Part shown: positions 44,923 to 54,986 of the stretch, piece after piece
Position numbering within the stretch: position 1 is the stretch's first letter
How the letters are laid out: each line of letters starts with the position of its first letter
Assembly (NCBI GenBank): GCA_011947345.1
Contig: JAAVTG010000581.1
Location: 310,001 to 374,000, forward strand
Source of the DNA: Phytophthora quininea
Taxonomy: Eukaryota > Oomycota > Peronosporomycetes > Peronosporales > Peronosporaceae
Direction: 5' to 3'
DNA length: 64,000 nt
Program-made: the position numbers and the translations under genes
The notes under the pieces: model-generated
Told to the model about the DNA's origin: nothing
What the model saw: only the letters and a program-made list of their open reading frames with translations
Database searches by the model: none

Positions 44923-46768
44923 ATGGCGGCATCACTTGCACCCGATCTGGTTGTCTCGAATCCCCTCGCTTTAAATGAACGGAAAGCAAGAAGTTGGATC
45001 GCTGCGTTAAAGCGCCTCAGTATGTCCCTACAAGTGAGTCAAAGAGGATGCAAGTATTCCGTTGAGAGGATGCTGGCGCTGGACGAGTACACCACGAATA
45101 CTTCACTTCTTCGTGTGGTTATCGTCTGCTTGGGAACTCCACTATCGATGGCGATTCTCGTCGTGATGCAGGAATGCATCCCCTGCAGGACCCAGCTGAC
45201 GGCTGGCAAAACAATTATGGCTTTTGGATTCGATTGGCAGTTCTCGGTGGTGTGGTGGCAGTTGGGATAGCCGCTTTGGTAATCTTTATGGTTCCCGGAG
45301 TCGTTTTGTCGTCGTTGCAGCTAGCGTCGATGGCCATGTGCGTAGCTGTTGGATACTCGGGTATTGGGATGGCTGTCGCTGAGCTCTGGGTGTTCCCAAT
45401 TCCGTTCACCGTATTGACGATCATCACTCTCTACGTTTTGTTGGTCGCGATTGTTTTCCGATTCGTCGCTGGAGCAAAAGTAATTCATCAGATTCTAGCA
45501 CATTTGGACGAAGCGGTCTTGCTCATTTTCTTCAGTAGCTCGCAGATTGTCATGGCCATCACCTACGCCGCCTACCAAGTTTTGTTTGCGGCTGTCACAG
45601 CGACAGGATACGAGTTGCCTGTGCTGCTGCTATTGCCTGTCATTAAACTCATCATGAAGAACCTCGTCTCGCGGTGCATTTTGCACATGGAAGATATGGT
45701 CCCTCAGGCTGTCATCTTCACCGTCGACTTCTTCAACTCGGTCTATCTCGCTACGTGCATGCAGAGCACATCGTCCACGACGGCGATAGCTACAATGATA
45801 TCCATCGATGTGATACAGTCAGTAATCGCGTTGAAGTGTCTTCACAAGCGAACGAACGCAATTGTGTCGAGACTCCACGAGACTTATGGCGTTATAGTTG
45901 GTGGTCGCGACTTGCTGTCGGCGGTTGCTGCGCTATGTCGAGATGCAACAAAATTTGAGCAACAAGATCGTACAGAGATCCTGCTCCGCTCGTGTTTACC
46001 ACACTGGTTGTCAACCGAGGCGCGCGAATTACTCGATCGACTCGACCATATATCTGGCAATGCACCGCGCACTATTCCACGTTTTACAAGACCCAATCTC
46101 ACCAAAGTCGGCAGCTCTTATCGAGCCACAATTGGAGGTCCTTTTATCTCTGCAGTGCCACAATCGCGTGGGGTCGCCAACAACTTCTGCTTTGGACGTC
46201 TTTGGAACCATCGAATCCAGCCAACACCACTGTTATTTGTCCAGCCAAGCGGACGAAGATGTTCAAACTCTCGTCTAGATCGGACCAAGAGCATTCTGAG
46301 CGACATGCTGGAGATTCTCTTCACCGCCGAGTGTATCGTCCTGGCAGAGTACCTCCAGTTTCTTATTCCCGTGCTCTACGGCCTCTTCTTGCTGCTGGTA
46401 GTGCTCTTGCCGAGCTCAAAATACCATTCGGACTTGGTGGGCGTGACCCGAGACAATGTTGGGGACACAGTCAGCGGCGTTTTCGTCTACGGCTCGCTGC
46501 AGTTCATATCATTCGTTGCGCTTACACTGATTGTACTGCGGACTTGCCGCTTGCAAGCGCTCTACCACTTGGCGTTTGTGCTAGAAACTCAAGCGGTGCT
46601 GGTCCAGCTCATGCTAATGACGTGGGTGCTCATGACGCTGTCGTTTCGAGTCGTGCACTTTGGTAAGGCAATGGTGCAGTCCATTTACGAGATTGGGTCT
46701 AATAACCGTGCTGTACTTCTGTAGGGGCTGATTTCACTTTCAAGTTCGCGTGGATATCAAAATACTAA
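44923..46768 (+). CDS. Multi-pass membrane protein, family copy 12
   Basis: A full-length copy with one frame break near 45180 (CCC where CCCC gives I-P-L-Q-D-P-A-D-G-W). Blocks are V-S-Q-R-G-C-K-Y-S-V-E-R-M-L-A-L-D-E-Y-T-T-N-T-S (45035-45105), W-Q-N-N-Y-G-F-W-I-R, E-L-W-V-F-P-I-P-F, and I-V-M-A-I-T-Y-A-A-Y-Q-V-L-F. V-L-L-L-L-P-V-I-K-L-I-M-K-N-L follows, then V-P-Q-A-V-I-F-T-V-D-F-F-N-S near 45700, and C-terminal Y-L-Q-F-L-I-P-V-L-Y-G. The long middle loop at 45930-46290 is Ser/Arg rich. Intron 46663-46724 (GTAAGG...GTAG, 62 bp) and last exon A-D-F-T-F-K-F-A-W-I-S-K-Y. Start 44923 follows an Inr-like site. Confidence 0.78.
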
Positions 46769-46822
46769 ACATTTATCATGGTAAACTTGGCTGTTTCCGA
46801 CAGTCAATTGAATATCTAAGGG

Positions 46823-48652
46823 CTATGTTTTGTGTAGCCATCCAAAGCGGAAGTTGAAGTCCGCCCCAAAGTGTGCAATACGAAAGCCCATGGCCATCAA
46901 CATCCAGAGCACGAGTTTGCCTTGAACAAGAGAACTCTGTGACTGTAGGACAAACGCCAGCTGATGGAGAACACGCGCTCTTGCCTTTTGCTTCAGCACA
47001 CAAGTGATGACCACCAGAGAAACCACCTCGATCGCCGCGTAGACGAAGATGATCTGCACTTTGGCGCCGACATTATGGCGGTCCACTCCAAGCAGTTCCG
47101 AGTGGTATTGGGCGTTGGGTAGCTGCACCATCGCCACCATGAAAATGGCATAGAGGACGGGAATTGACAGCTCAAGGTACACTGCCAGCATCAGGCACTC
47201 GGTCGTAAACAGCAACCGCAGTGAATCGTCCAGCACGCTGTGAAGCGGATCAACGCCAGCGAGATCGAATGGCTCAGGTGCCACTGAGGTCGCACTGGTG
47301 TAGAGTGTTCGTAGCTTCTCTGGGAATCTGGAGATGGCTGGTGGTAAGTGCAGAAACGAAATCCGTACAACGCTGGCAGCCAGGAGAAAGCGACGACCAG
47401 GACGACAGTCTGGAAGCTGCTGTAGTGAGAACAATAGGGCCTGGTTGCTCGACGATAGCTGGTAGAGGAAGCAAGAGTGGACTCGAATGCGAGTGCGTTT
47501 CTGGAGGTGGAAGATGGAGGGGTTCCTACACAGTGCGATCGTGCCGTCAAAAATGCTGCAGGGGCTGGTAATGGCTGGCAGTTCTTGCAGGCGAGACAAG
47601 ATCGACTCGGCTCGGTGCAGTAAGTCTCGCGATGCAATCCCAGTTTGAAGAATACCAACTGCCACGATAGCGGCGACGATAGCGGTGGACGACGCGCTCC
47701 GCATACACGTTGCCAGGTACATGGCGTTGAAGAAGTTGACGGTCAACATGACTCCTTCAGGTACCATATCTTCCATGTGGGCGATGCTCAGAGACACGAG
47801 GTTTTTGAGCGCGATTTTGATCAGTGGGAGCAGCAGGAACACGAACAGCTCGTACTTTGTATCTGTAGCAGCGTTGAACAGCACTTGGTAGAATGGGTAG
47901 ACGAAGAGAACGACCATTTGCGCCGACAGGAAGCTCACAAACCCAAACATTTGTCTGCGCTGCAGTAGGATTTCGTGAATTGCTCGCTTACCAGCAACAG
48001 CACAGAGCGCAGTACTAACCACCATCACGAATATGGGACTCATTGATGCGGCCATGAAAGGGATGGGAAAGCCGACACACGCAGCGAGGAGGATCGCAGC
48101 GCCAGTATAACTTAGCGACACACTGACAAAGAGCAGTACTAGCTGGCGAGTCGAGAACCGGATACCATCAAACATAACGGAGGCTTGACCAGCAGCAACG
48201 ATCGAAATTACCCCAGCCTGGACGGACGTACGGATCCAGATGCCATAATTTGCACGCCATCCCTCGCTTGGATTCTGCAGAGGCAGCAGCTCGGTAGCAA
48301 GAACGAGCAGGATCACGGGTAATGGGGTTCCAAAGCAAACCAGTAGCACTCGAGATAGTGGCATCGTCCTGGTGTATTCGTCGAGGGCAAGCATCCTCTC
48401 GATCGAATAGTGGCCGCGTTGGCTGATCTGCATCGCGAACCAGGTGCGCTTGAGCTTGGTCAGACCGCAGCGAACATGCCTGCTGGGCATTGAATTCAAG
48501 ATGGAGTCCATCCGCGTACGTCTTCGGTTGGGCATCGCAGCAATGAAGACGTCGACAGGAACAGCGACAATTGTGGTCAAGCGTTTTTGAAAGTGCCGCT
48601 TAAGATAGTCGGTCGAGGGAGGACAAGATGTCTTGAGGATTCCACTTCCCAA
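46823..48652 (-). CDS. Multi-pass membrane protein, family copy 13 (intronless)
   Basis: The only fully uninterrupted member, 609 codons with no frame break. It begins with a basic N-tail, then Q-I-S-Q-R-G-H-Y-S-I-E-R-M-L-A-L-D-E-Y-T-R near 48380-48430 (one residue shorter than usual). L-P-V-I-L-L-V-L-A-T-E-L-L-P-L-Q-N-P follows, then G-W-R-A-N-Y-G-I-W-I-R, V-G-F-P-I-P-F-M-A-A, L-L-L-P-L-I-K-I-A-L-K-N, V-P-E-G-V-M-L-T-V-N-F-F-N-A-M-Y, and Y-L-E-L-S-I-P-V-L-Y-A. At the C-terminus the junction reads I-A-H-F-G-A-D-F-N-F-R-F-G-W with no intron. Because exon sequence is exactly contiguous where other copies are split, this is intron loss. It is the best reference for the family's full protein. Confidence 0.85.
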   Translation of the reverse strand: MGSGILKTSCPPSTDYLKRHFQKRLTTIVAVPVDVFIAAMPNRRRTRMDSILNSMPSRHVRCGLTKLKRTWFAMQISQRGHYSIERMLALDEYTRTMPLSRVLLVCFGTPLPVILLVLATELLPLQNPSEGWRANYGIWIRTSVQAGVISIVAAGQASVMFDGIRFSTRQLVLLFVSVSLSYTGAAILLAACVGFPIPFMAASMSPIFVMVVSTALCAVAGKRAIHEILLQRRQMFGFVSFLSAQMVVLFVYPFYQVLFNAATDTKYELFVFLLLPLIKIALKNLVSLSIAHMEDMVPEGVMLTVNFFNAMYLATCMRSASSTAIVAAIVAVGILQTGIASRDLLHRAESILSRLQELPAITSPCSIFDGTIALCRNPSIFHLQKRTRIRVHSCFLYQLSSSNQALLFSLQQLPDCRPGRRFLLAASVVRISFLHLPPAISRFPEKLRTLYTSATSVAPEPFDLAGVDPLHSVLDDSLRLLFTTECLMLAVYLELSIPVLYAIFMVAMVQLPNAQYHSELLGVDRHNVGAKVQIIFVYAAIEVVSLVVITCVLKQKARARVLHQLAFVLQSQSSLVQGKLVLWMLMAMGFRIAHFGADFNFRFGWLHKT

Positions 48653-48722
48653 CGCATCAAAACTTTACATTAATCGTGTCATCCATCGACCAGCAGGTTA
48701 TAGCTAGGAGAGATCAACGCGT

Positions 48723-51089
48723 TTACACGAGCGGGTCCAATGTGTTGAATGGGTATTCACCAGTTGCCAGCGTGAAGGTCGCACAGAGCGGGTTCGCAGC
48801 GGCGGTCTCGTTGTACACATCACAGTCAGTCTCGGGCTTGATCGCGATCACGTAGTCTGCATCCTCCGCCACCTTCTTGAAACCCTGGCCAATCTGCGGA
48901 TAGTACACACCCCAGTCCTCCATCGTGAGCGTGAAGTTGACGGTCTGCGAAGCACCCGCCTCCAGACTAATCTTGTTGAACTTCTTGAGCTGCTTGACTT
49001 CGGGCACGTTGAAAGATCGATAGGGCTGCGTGAGAAACAGCATCACCGTCTCTTTGCCGGCCACGCTGCCCGAGTTGGTGACGGTGACGCACACATCGAT
49101 CGAGTCGGAGCTGGACGTGACGTTGGTCTTGCTTAGCGTCAAGGCTGAGTAGTCGAACGTGGTGTAGCTGAGTCCGTGGCCAAAGTTCCACTGCATATCG
49201 CAGTCCTCGTAGTCTCCACACTGAGTGCTGACGCGGTGGTTGTACGGGATGGCGACGTTGGCTGGGTCCTTCGGGTACGTGATCGGGAGGCGGCCGCTGG
49301 GGTTTACCCGGCCGTAAATGATCTCGGCCATGGCCTTGCCGCCTAATTCACACGCGAGAAGACCGTCGATCACAGCGTACACCTTTTCAGGAAGCTCTCC
49401 AAGCAGACGCGGACGACCTTCGAAGAGGACGAGGATGACTTTGGTGCCCGTCGAGGCGATCTCCTTGACGTACTCGATTTGACCAGCAGGCAGCGCGAGG
49501 TTGTCTAGGTCGCCGGTCTTCTCATGGTACGGCTCCTCGCCGATGACAGCGATGGTGTACTCAGCCTTCGCGGCCAGCTCCTTCGCCTTCGCAAGGTCGG
49601 AGTCCGAGTACGATCCGTTCCAGTGCAAGCCGTTGAAGTATGTGATGGAGTCGTTGCCAGCGATGGCCTCCAGCCCGTCCTTGACCGAAATGCCGTGCGG
49701 GAAAGCATCGTCAGACACGTCGTACGTACTGGTGGTCTGCTTGCCAGAGACTGACCACCCACCACATTGGTAAGCGATACGGTCGGCGGTGTGGCCCGTC
49801 AAGAAGATCGACGCGTTGGTCGGCAGAGGCAGTGTGCTGTCATTGTTTTGCAGCAGAACGATCGACTCGCGAGCCATTTCGAGGGCTGCAGCGACGTCAT
49901 CGGCGTTGCCAACGAGATCCACCAACTCTTCACCAGGCAAAGGATTGTCGTACAAACCGAGCTGGACTTTAAGCTTCACGACGCGGCGAGCCGAGTCCTT
50001 CAGTCGGCTCAGAATGTCCGGGTTCCTTTCTAGGAGCAACTTGGTGCCGTTGATGAAGCTGTCATCGCTCGCGATCATGCTCATGTCGAGCGTTGTGCGC
50101 TGCAGCGACTGTCGCGTGGCTTCGTCCTCCGACCGAGCTGTACGATGGAAGTCTGTCAGCTGGTTGATCTCGGCATAGTCCGACACGCAGACGCCGTCGA
50201 AGCCCATGTCGTTGCGCAGCAGCTCGTTCATCAGCTTTGGGTTGGCGATGGTCGGGGCGCCGTTCACTGAAATGTAGTTCTCCATCGTCGTGAGCGCGCC
50301 GGCTTCGAATGCAGCCTTGAACTGTGGCGCAAAGTAGTTGAGAAGATCAAAGTCCGTGAGGGTGACCCCGTCCTTATCATGACCGGTGGGGGTGTCCGAG
50401 TAGGCGATCCAATGCTTCAAGCAGGCAGCGCTGCCGTTGTTGCTCTGCATCCCTCGCACAATGGCGTCGCCCATGACAGCAATCGTGTGCGGGTCCTCCC
50501 CGAATGTCTCGAACGTCCGAGCCCAGAGCGGATTGCTGGACTTGTCGAGAATTGGAGCAAAAGCCCACGGAATGCCCGCTGCCAGCGTGTCACGGTTGTT
50601 GATACGACCCATTTCGTACACGAGGTCCGGGTTGAAGGTAGCAGCGCCATTGATCTCCTGGCCAAACTTGACGGCACCGCTAACCAGCGCGGCGCCGTGG
50701 ACGGAATCGAGGCCGAAGATCATCGGGTGGCCGCCGTTCTCCTCCATGGTGATGTTTTGGATCTTGCCGACAGCGTCGCGGTACTCTTGCGCCGTCCAGG
50801 CCCATCCGACGACGGCGGGGTCGTAGAGGCCTCTCCAGAGAGGCCCGCCCAGGTAGGAGCCAACTTTGAGTTTGGCGAAGGCACGCACTTTGTCCTCCAC
50901 CAGGTTTGCCTCGTCGTCCACGAGGCCGTAGATGGCGATCTGGGACATCTGGCCGATGAGGTCGTCGGTGGACAGCGAGTCCATGATCGAGTCAACTTGA
51001 GCGTCCCATTCGTCTGCAGCTACTTGCGGTTGGTGGACCGCAAGACCGAGCGCCGTGAACACCAACGGTGTTAGCCACGACGTGAACAT
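48723..51089 (-). CDS. Secreted GH3 beta-glucosidase
   Basis: 788 residues in one clean frame. Family 3 glycosidases remove glucose from beta-glucans and cellobiose. A signal peptide (M-F-T-S-W-L-T-P-L-V-F-T-A-L-G-L) starts the protein and many N-x-S/T sites suggest secretion. The N-terminal barrel has F-G-L-D-S-V-H-G near 50700, L-K-H-W-I-A-Y near 50410, and the catalytic nucleophile Asp in G-V-C-V-S-D-Y near 50180. The alpha/beta sandwich has I-V-L-L-Q-N-N-D and V-I-G-E-E-P-Y-H-E. A fibronectin-III-like end follows (F-G-H-G-L-S-Y-T-T-F-D-Y, C-V-T-V-T-N-S-G). Its stop lies 70 bp from the start of copy 13. It is probably used to degrade plant or own cell-wall glucans. Confidence 0.95.
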   Translation of the reverse strand: MFTSWLTPLVFTALGLAVHQPQVAADEWDAQVDSIMDSLSTDDLIGQMSQIAIYGLVDDEANLVEDKVRAFAKLKVGSYLGGPLWRGLYDPAVVGWAWTAQEYRDAVGKIQNITMEENGGHPMIFGLDSVHGAALVSGAVKFGQEINGAATFNPDLVYEMGRINNRDTLAAGIPWAFAPILDKSSNPLWARTFETFGEDPHTIAVMGDAIVRGMQSNNGSAACLKHWIAYSDTPTGHDKDGVTLTDFDLLNYFAPQFKAAFEAGALTTMENYISVNGAPTIANPKLMNELLRNDMGFDGVCVSDYAEINQLTDFHRTARSEDEATRQSLQRTTLDMSMIASDDSFINGTKLLLERNPDILSRLKDSARRVVKLKVQLGLYDNPLPGEELVDLVGNADDVAAALEMARESIVLLQNNDSTLPLPTNASIFLTGHTADRIAYQCGGWSVSGKQTTSTYDVSDDAFPHGISVKDGLEAIAGNDSITYFNGLHWNGSYSDSDLAKAKELAAKAEYTIAVIGEEPYHEKTGDLDNLALPAGQIEYVKEIASTGTKVILVLFEGRPRLLGELPEKVYAVIDGLLACELGGKAMAEIIYGRVNPSGRLPITYPKDPANVAIPYNHRVSTQCGDYEDCDMQWNFGHGLSYTTFDYSALTLSKTNVTSSSDSIDVCVTVTNSGSVAGKETVMLFLTQPYRSFNVPEVKQLKKFNKISLEAGASQTVNFTLTMEDWGVYYPQIGQGFKKVAEDADYVIAIKPETDCDVYNETAAANPLCATFTLATGEYPFNTLDPLV

Positions 51090-51122
51090 CTTGCTGCTGT
51101 CTTGACTTTACCAGAAGACGGA

Positions 51123-51129
51123 CAAATGA
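51123..51129 (-). promoter_or_regulatory. Inr-like element of GH3 gene
   Basis: On the minus strand this reads TCATTTG, followed by TCC, 34 bp before the ATG at 51089. It is close to the oomycete Inr consensus TCAYTYY. Confidence 0.4.
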
Positions 51130-52016
51130 AGAATGGAGTTGCTAGAAGACGGCGAGGCTGTCCCGATTGTGATGGGTAAGCTGGACGGACGCCGGCACAC
51201 CAAGCACCCTGCTTGAGGGCAACTTCAACAGCGAACCTTGAAGCGGGTCGCGTACCTCTGGCCGGGGGCATCAGCACGCGGAGCAGAATGCTTCGGTGAT
51301 AACGCTGCGCTGAGTGTTCGATTCTGGGGCTATTGATCGCTTGAGTTCGTGCTGAAATCTGTAGCAGCAACCAACAAGCCATGGTGGAATGGAGTACGAT
51401 CTTGTTGCTTTTGTCGAGAATCTTTTGTGTTGCTTTGGGTGATACGATTTCACAATTCGTTGGAATATGTAGCTCATGTACGCTGCATACCGAGAGCTAT
51501 ATTGCGGAAGGTGACCCGCCTCTTTTTTTCGCCGCGGAATTTTAACGCGCTCATCCCCTTCAACCACAGCAGCTTTTTGACTGACCAAACATGAGGTAAC
51601 TACTATATGCGTTGGACGAGCCCAACAGAAATCCTGTAGGCAAACCCACCCAGCTGCCACTTGCGCATTTCGCTCCATTGATGGATGATCTGCCTCGACC
51701 GGCGGCGACAACGAAGTTGTTGCACCGGTTCCAGTCTTCCTCTGCAAGCCGAAACTCGATTCGCTGAGGTTTGATATTCTCATCAATCAACTTGCGTAGA
51801 CACTCTGGCGCGTTCGCTTTTGGATTTCCGCTGGAAACGCCCTCGTTAGAATAGCCGATGAAGTTCTATTTGTATCGTGTTTGATTCACGACAGCATGCT
51901 CCCCGATTGACAGGCAATCGATTCACTCCGTCTCTTGTGCCCTGTCAATTTGTGCTTCATGACCGTGAACTTCTAAACGCCTCCAAAGTTTTCGCTCTTT
52001 AATCCATCCGCTGCAA
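51130..52016. other. Region without an assignable gene
   Basis: Two overlapping minus-strand frames (51271-51786 and a second frame near 51560-51850 reading C-L-R-K-L-I-D-E-N-I-K-P-Q-R-I-E-F-R) look partly protein-like. Neither has a recognisable domain, clear start or stop context, or splice support. They could be a remnant of a lost gene. It also contains the 5' flank of the kinase gene at 52017. Confidence 0.35.
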
Positions 52017-54722
52017 ATGGCAGCCTCTACGTCCACAAGCAGTGTTTCCGGTTCACGAGGAAGCACTCCCAATAGCCAATCAACAGGTTTCAAAGTGTAC
52101 GGCAGCGTGTTCAAAGTGAGCTCACGCTACCAGTTCCTGAATCCCTCGGCAAAGGATCGTATGGTGTTGTATGGTAAGTGCCAATTCAACTTGTTGTCCC
52201 CACTCCAAGTAGTAACAGTCCATTCATCTTGCTATTGCTCAGCGCGGCAAAAGACCATGAAACGGGGCAATGCGTCGCAATTAAGAAAGTGACTCCCATA
52301 TCCAGACGAACGGTGGACGCCAAACACACACTACGTGAGGTTCTACTGCTGCAGCTCCTCGGCAAGCACCCAAATGTACGAGCTCTCCACAGCCTCCGCA
52401 ATCAAACATGGTAGTAAAACTCATCGTCTCGTTCCCTTTTGTCCGGCACAGATTATCTCCATCCACAACTTGTCGACTAACCTCAAGGACGACGAGCTCT
52501 ACATTATGATGGATCTCATGGACACCGACATGCATCGAGTGATTCAGAGCTCGCAGCCGTTGTCCGATGCCCATGCAAAGTATTTCTTGCACCAACTTCT
52601 TGGCGTCAAGTATCTGCATGATAACGGGGTGCTTCACCGTGACCTCAAGCCAGGCAATCTGCTGCTGAGCAAGTCCTGCCAATTGAAGATCGCCGACTTT
52701 GGTCTTGCCCGTAAAATACCACGCGTAGGCGTCTCCAGCAACCCACCCGAGAGGCCTCGATCTGCTCCAGCAGCGAGTTCAACCAACCGAGTTCCAGATC
52801 GACCGCCCATGACGGAGCACGTGGTCACTCGATGGTATCGAGCTCCTGAGCTGATGCTGCAACCGGATGGTCTGTACGACCAGAGTATCGATATGTGGTC
52901 TGTGGGCTGCATTTTTGCCGAGATTCTCGGACGGAAGGCACTTTTTCCTGGGAAAAACTTCCTGCACCAGCTAACGCTCATTTTCGACGTCGTTGGAGCC
53001 CCATCACCAGAGGCAACGGCAAACATTCAGAGCTCCCAGGCGCAGAGATTTCTACACTCTCTTGGCAAGAGGCCGAAGGTTCCCTTTCGGTCACTCTTCC
53101 CGAAAGCAAGCGACTCGGCGTTGGATCTGCTTGACCGACTTCTGGAATTCGATCCGGCCAAGCGAATTTCCGCACAAGAGGCCTTGAACCACCCGTATAT
53201 GCAAGACATTGAGCGCAAGTACCGAAGTCGAGGCGGTGGTGTCGACCCTGCCCCTACACGCGTGGACTTCTCGTTCGATTTAAAGAATTTGAGCAAGGTT
53301 GATCTCCGAGCACTTCTCGTGAAAGAGGTCGACAATCACCGGAAAGCGAATTCGACTCAAAACGCCTCGGCTCGTGCTGGCGAAGAAAATCGTGAAGACC
53401 AACCAGCAATTGAAAAGAACTCACCAAGTGCCTCGACTGCCAACGACACACGACCGATCTCCGCGTCGACAGCTACTTCTGGCGTTCGAATCAGCAAAAT
53501 CCACGCAACTTTGCGGCAGGCACAAATACAAGACCAACAAGAGAGGCGAGAAGCACCCAGCACGCGCCATCACTTGTACGCAGCCAAACTTGGCTCGAAT
53601 CGCCGGCGAATTCGAGCTATCAGCAAGCCTCCAGTGCCGAAGCAGCAGGATGCCAACGTCATGGTCTCGAATCAGCATGAACACGTTCGAGTGGTGCCAG
53701 CGCAGGTATCTTTACTATCCGAAAGCTTAACTTCACGTGTGTCCCCACCGTCAGCGGAAAACGCATCCAACGTCTTGGCGAATACTCAAAAGCAAAACGA
53801 GGTCCCAGAATCTGTCCCGGCACAGCCTGAAGCAACTGTACACAGCTCAACAACTCCTGGAAGTCCAAAACTCCAATCTCGAACTAGTTTATCGGTTCAC
53901 ACGACAATCAAAGCTGCGGTAACTCGCAAGTCCAATCCCATGGTGCCGGATAAAGGGGCATCGGATGCGATCGCTGCTGCAATTGCCTTGGGCGAGCGGT
54001 CAAAGGCTTTGATCACATCGCTTGCTAAGTCGGCAAAGACACCCGAGCCGATCGCCTCAACTCACATCCGACAGTCCCGAGCTGTCTCTTACCATTCGCA
54101 GGCGTGGCGCTCCAGGCGGGATCAAAACCCCGAGTCCTCTTCATCGTCGTCATCAATTTCTTCATTGCCGTCTTCTTCACCTCAAAGCAACAAATGTCAA
54201 CCTGTGTCTTGGTCGAATCGACCTGGCTCTGCGTTCTTGACTCGAAGCAGAAAAATTCAGGCAGAAGAGCGTACATCCGAGTCGACAGCTACAGCAAGAC
54301 CTCGACGAGTTTCGTCTGCTGGACCGACGAGGTCGAAGCACCGTGCTATGGTAGCGACCGGGTCTCTCACAGCCAGGAGTACAAACAACAGCGGCACATA
54401 TGTGGGGTCGATCAATTCGCTCATCCAAGCCCAGAGATCGAACACTGGCCAGTCGCTGGCTGAATCGGCCAACACGATGCTTGCCACCATGAACAATTGC
54501 CGACAACAGGAAGCCTCTGGGTCGAGGGAAGAGAATGCTTCGTCTTCTGGTCACTTGAAGCCACAACGGTCCTCATCACGGCTTCCAGGTGCAGAGCCAA
54601 CAGGCCGAAAACACCCGTCAAAGAGGCTCACGGTGCCAAGAAGCCCCAAATTCTCCGTCATGTCGTGGCAGAAGAAGCGAGAAGGTGTCCGCGTACCAGG
54701 ATACGCACCTGGTCTGCACTAG
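52017..54722 (+). CDS. MAPK-like Ser/Thr protein kinase with T-E-H activation loop
   Basis: A CMGC kinase. The glycine loop G-K-G-S-Y-G-V-V is near 52150, in a frame one base off the N-tail (single-base break near 52138). Lys is in V-A-I-K-K-V (52270), the catalytic loop is H-R-D-L-K-P-G-N (52637), and D-F-G-L-A is near 52696. The activation segment is M-T-E-H-V-V-T-R-W-Y-R-A-P-E, with T-E-H at 52812-52820, then Y-D-Q-S-I-D-M-W-S-V-G-C-I-F-A-E-I. Introns 52174-52242 (69 bp) and 52376-52451 (76 bp) both restore kinase subdomains. The roughly 500-residue tail after 53230 is Ser/Thr/Pro rich and disordered, with many S-P/T-P sites. Overall it resembles long-tailed ERK7/8 or ERK3/4-like MAPKs. 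Upstream kinase and substrates are unknown. Confidence 0.85.
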
Positions 54723-54986
54723 TTCCTATTCTTCGTAATAAAGCTGATCAGTAGAGCGATGGATTGCAATGGGGTTGCTGGAGGGTATGCATCAATGCGA
54801 TCCATCAAGGAGATCAACAATCAAAGCTAGCGCCACCGATGAGGACGTTCACTTTGGGAGCTACAGAGCGGCGTCATACTCTACGGACATGGTTAGCGTT
54901 TAGGAAACTACACCAGTTGTCATGTGAGAACAAAATGTATGATTGAGACCCTACCGTCAGTATCGTTCATGACGCGCATTGCGAGC

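Noticed and set aside
50379..51074. Long plus-strand frame antisense to the GH3 gene
   Set aside because: Mirror of the well-supported GH3 coding sequence. No domain, start context or splice signal of its own.
48723..51089. Recent bacterial transfer of the GH3 gene
   Set aside because: The intronless frame alone is not evidence. Base use resembles neighbours and it has a eukaryotic-style signal peptide and Inr-like site. I see no sequence sign of recent transfer.
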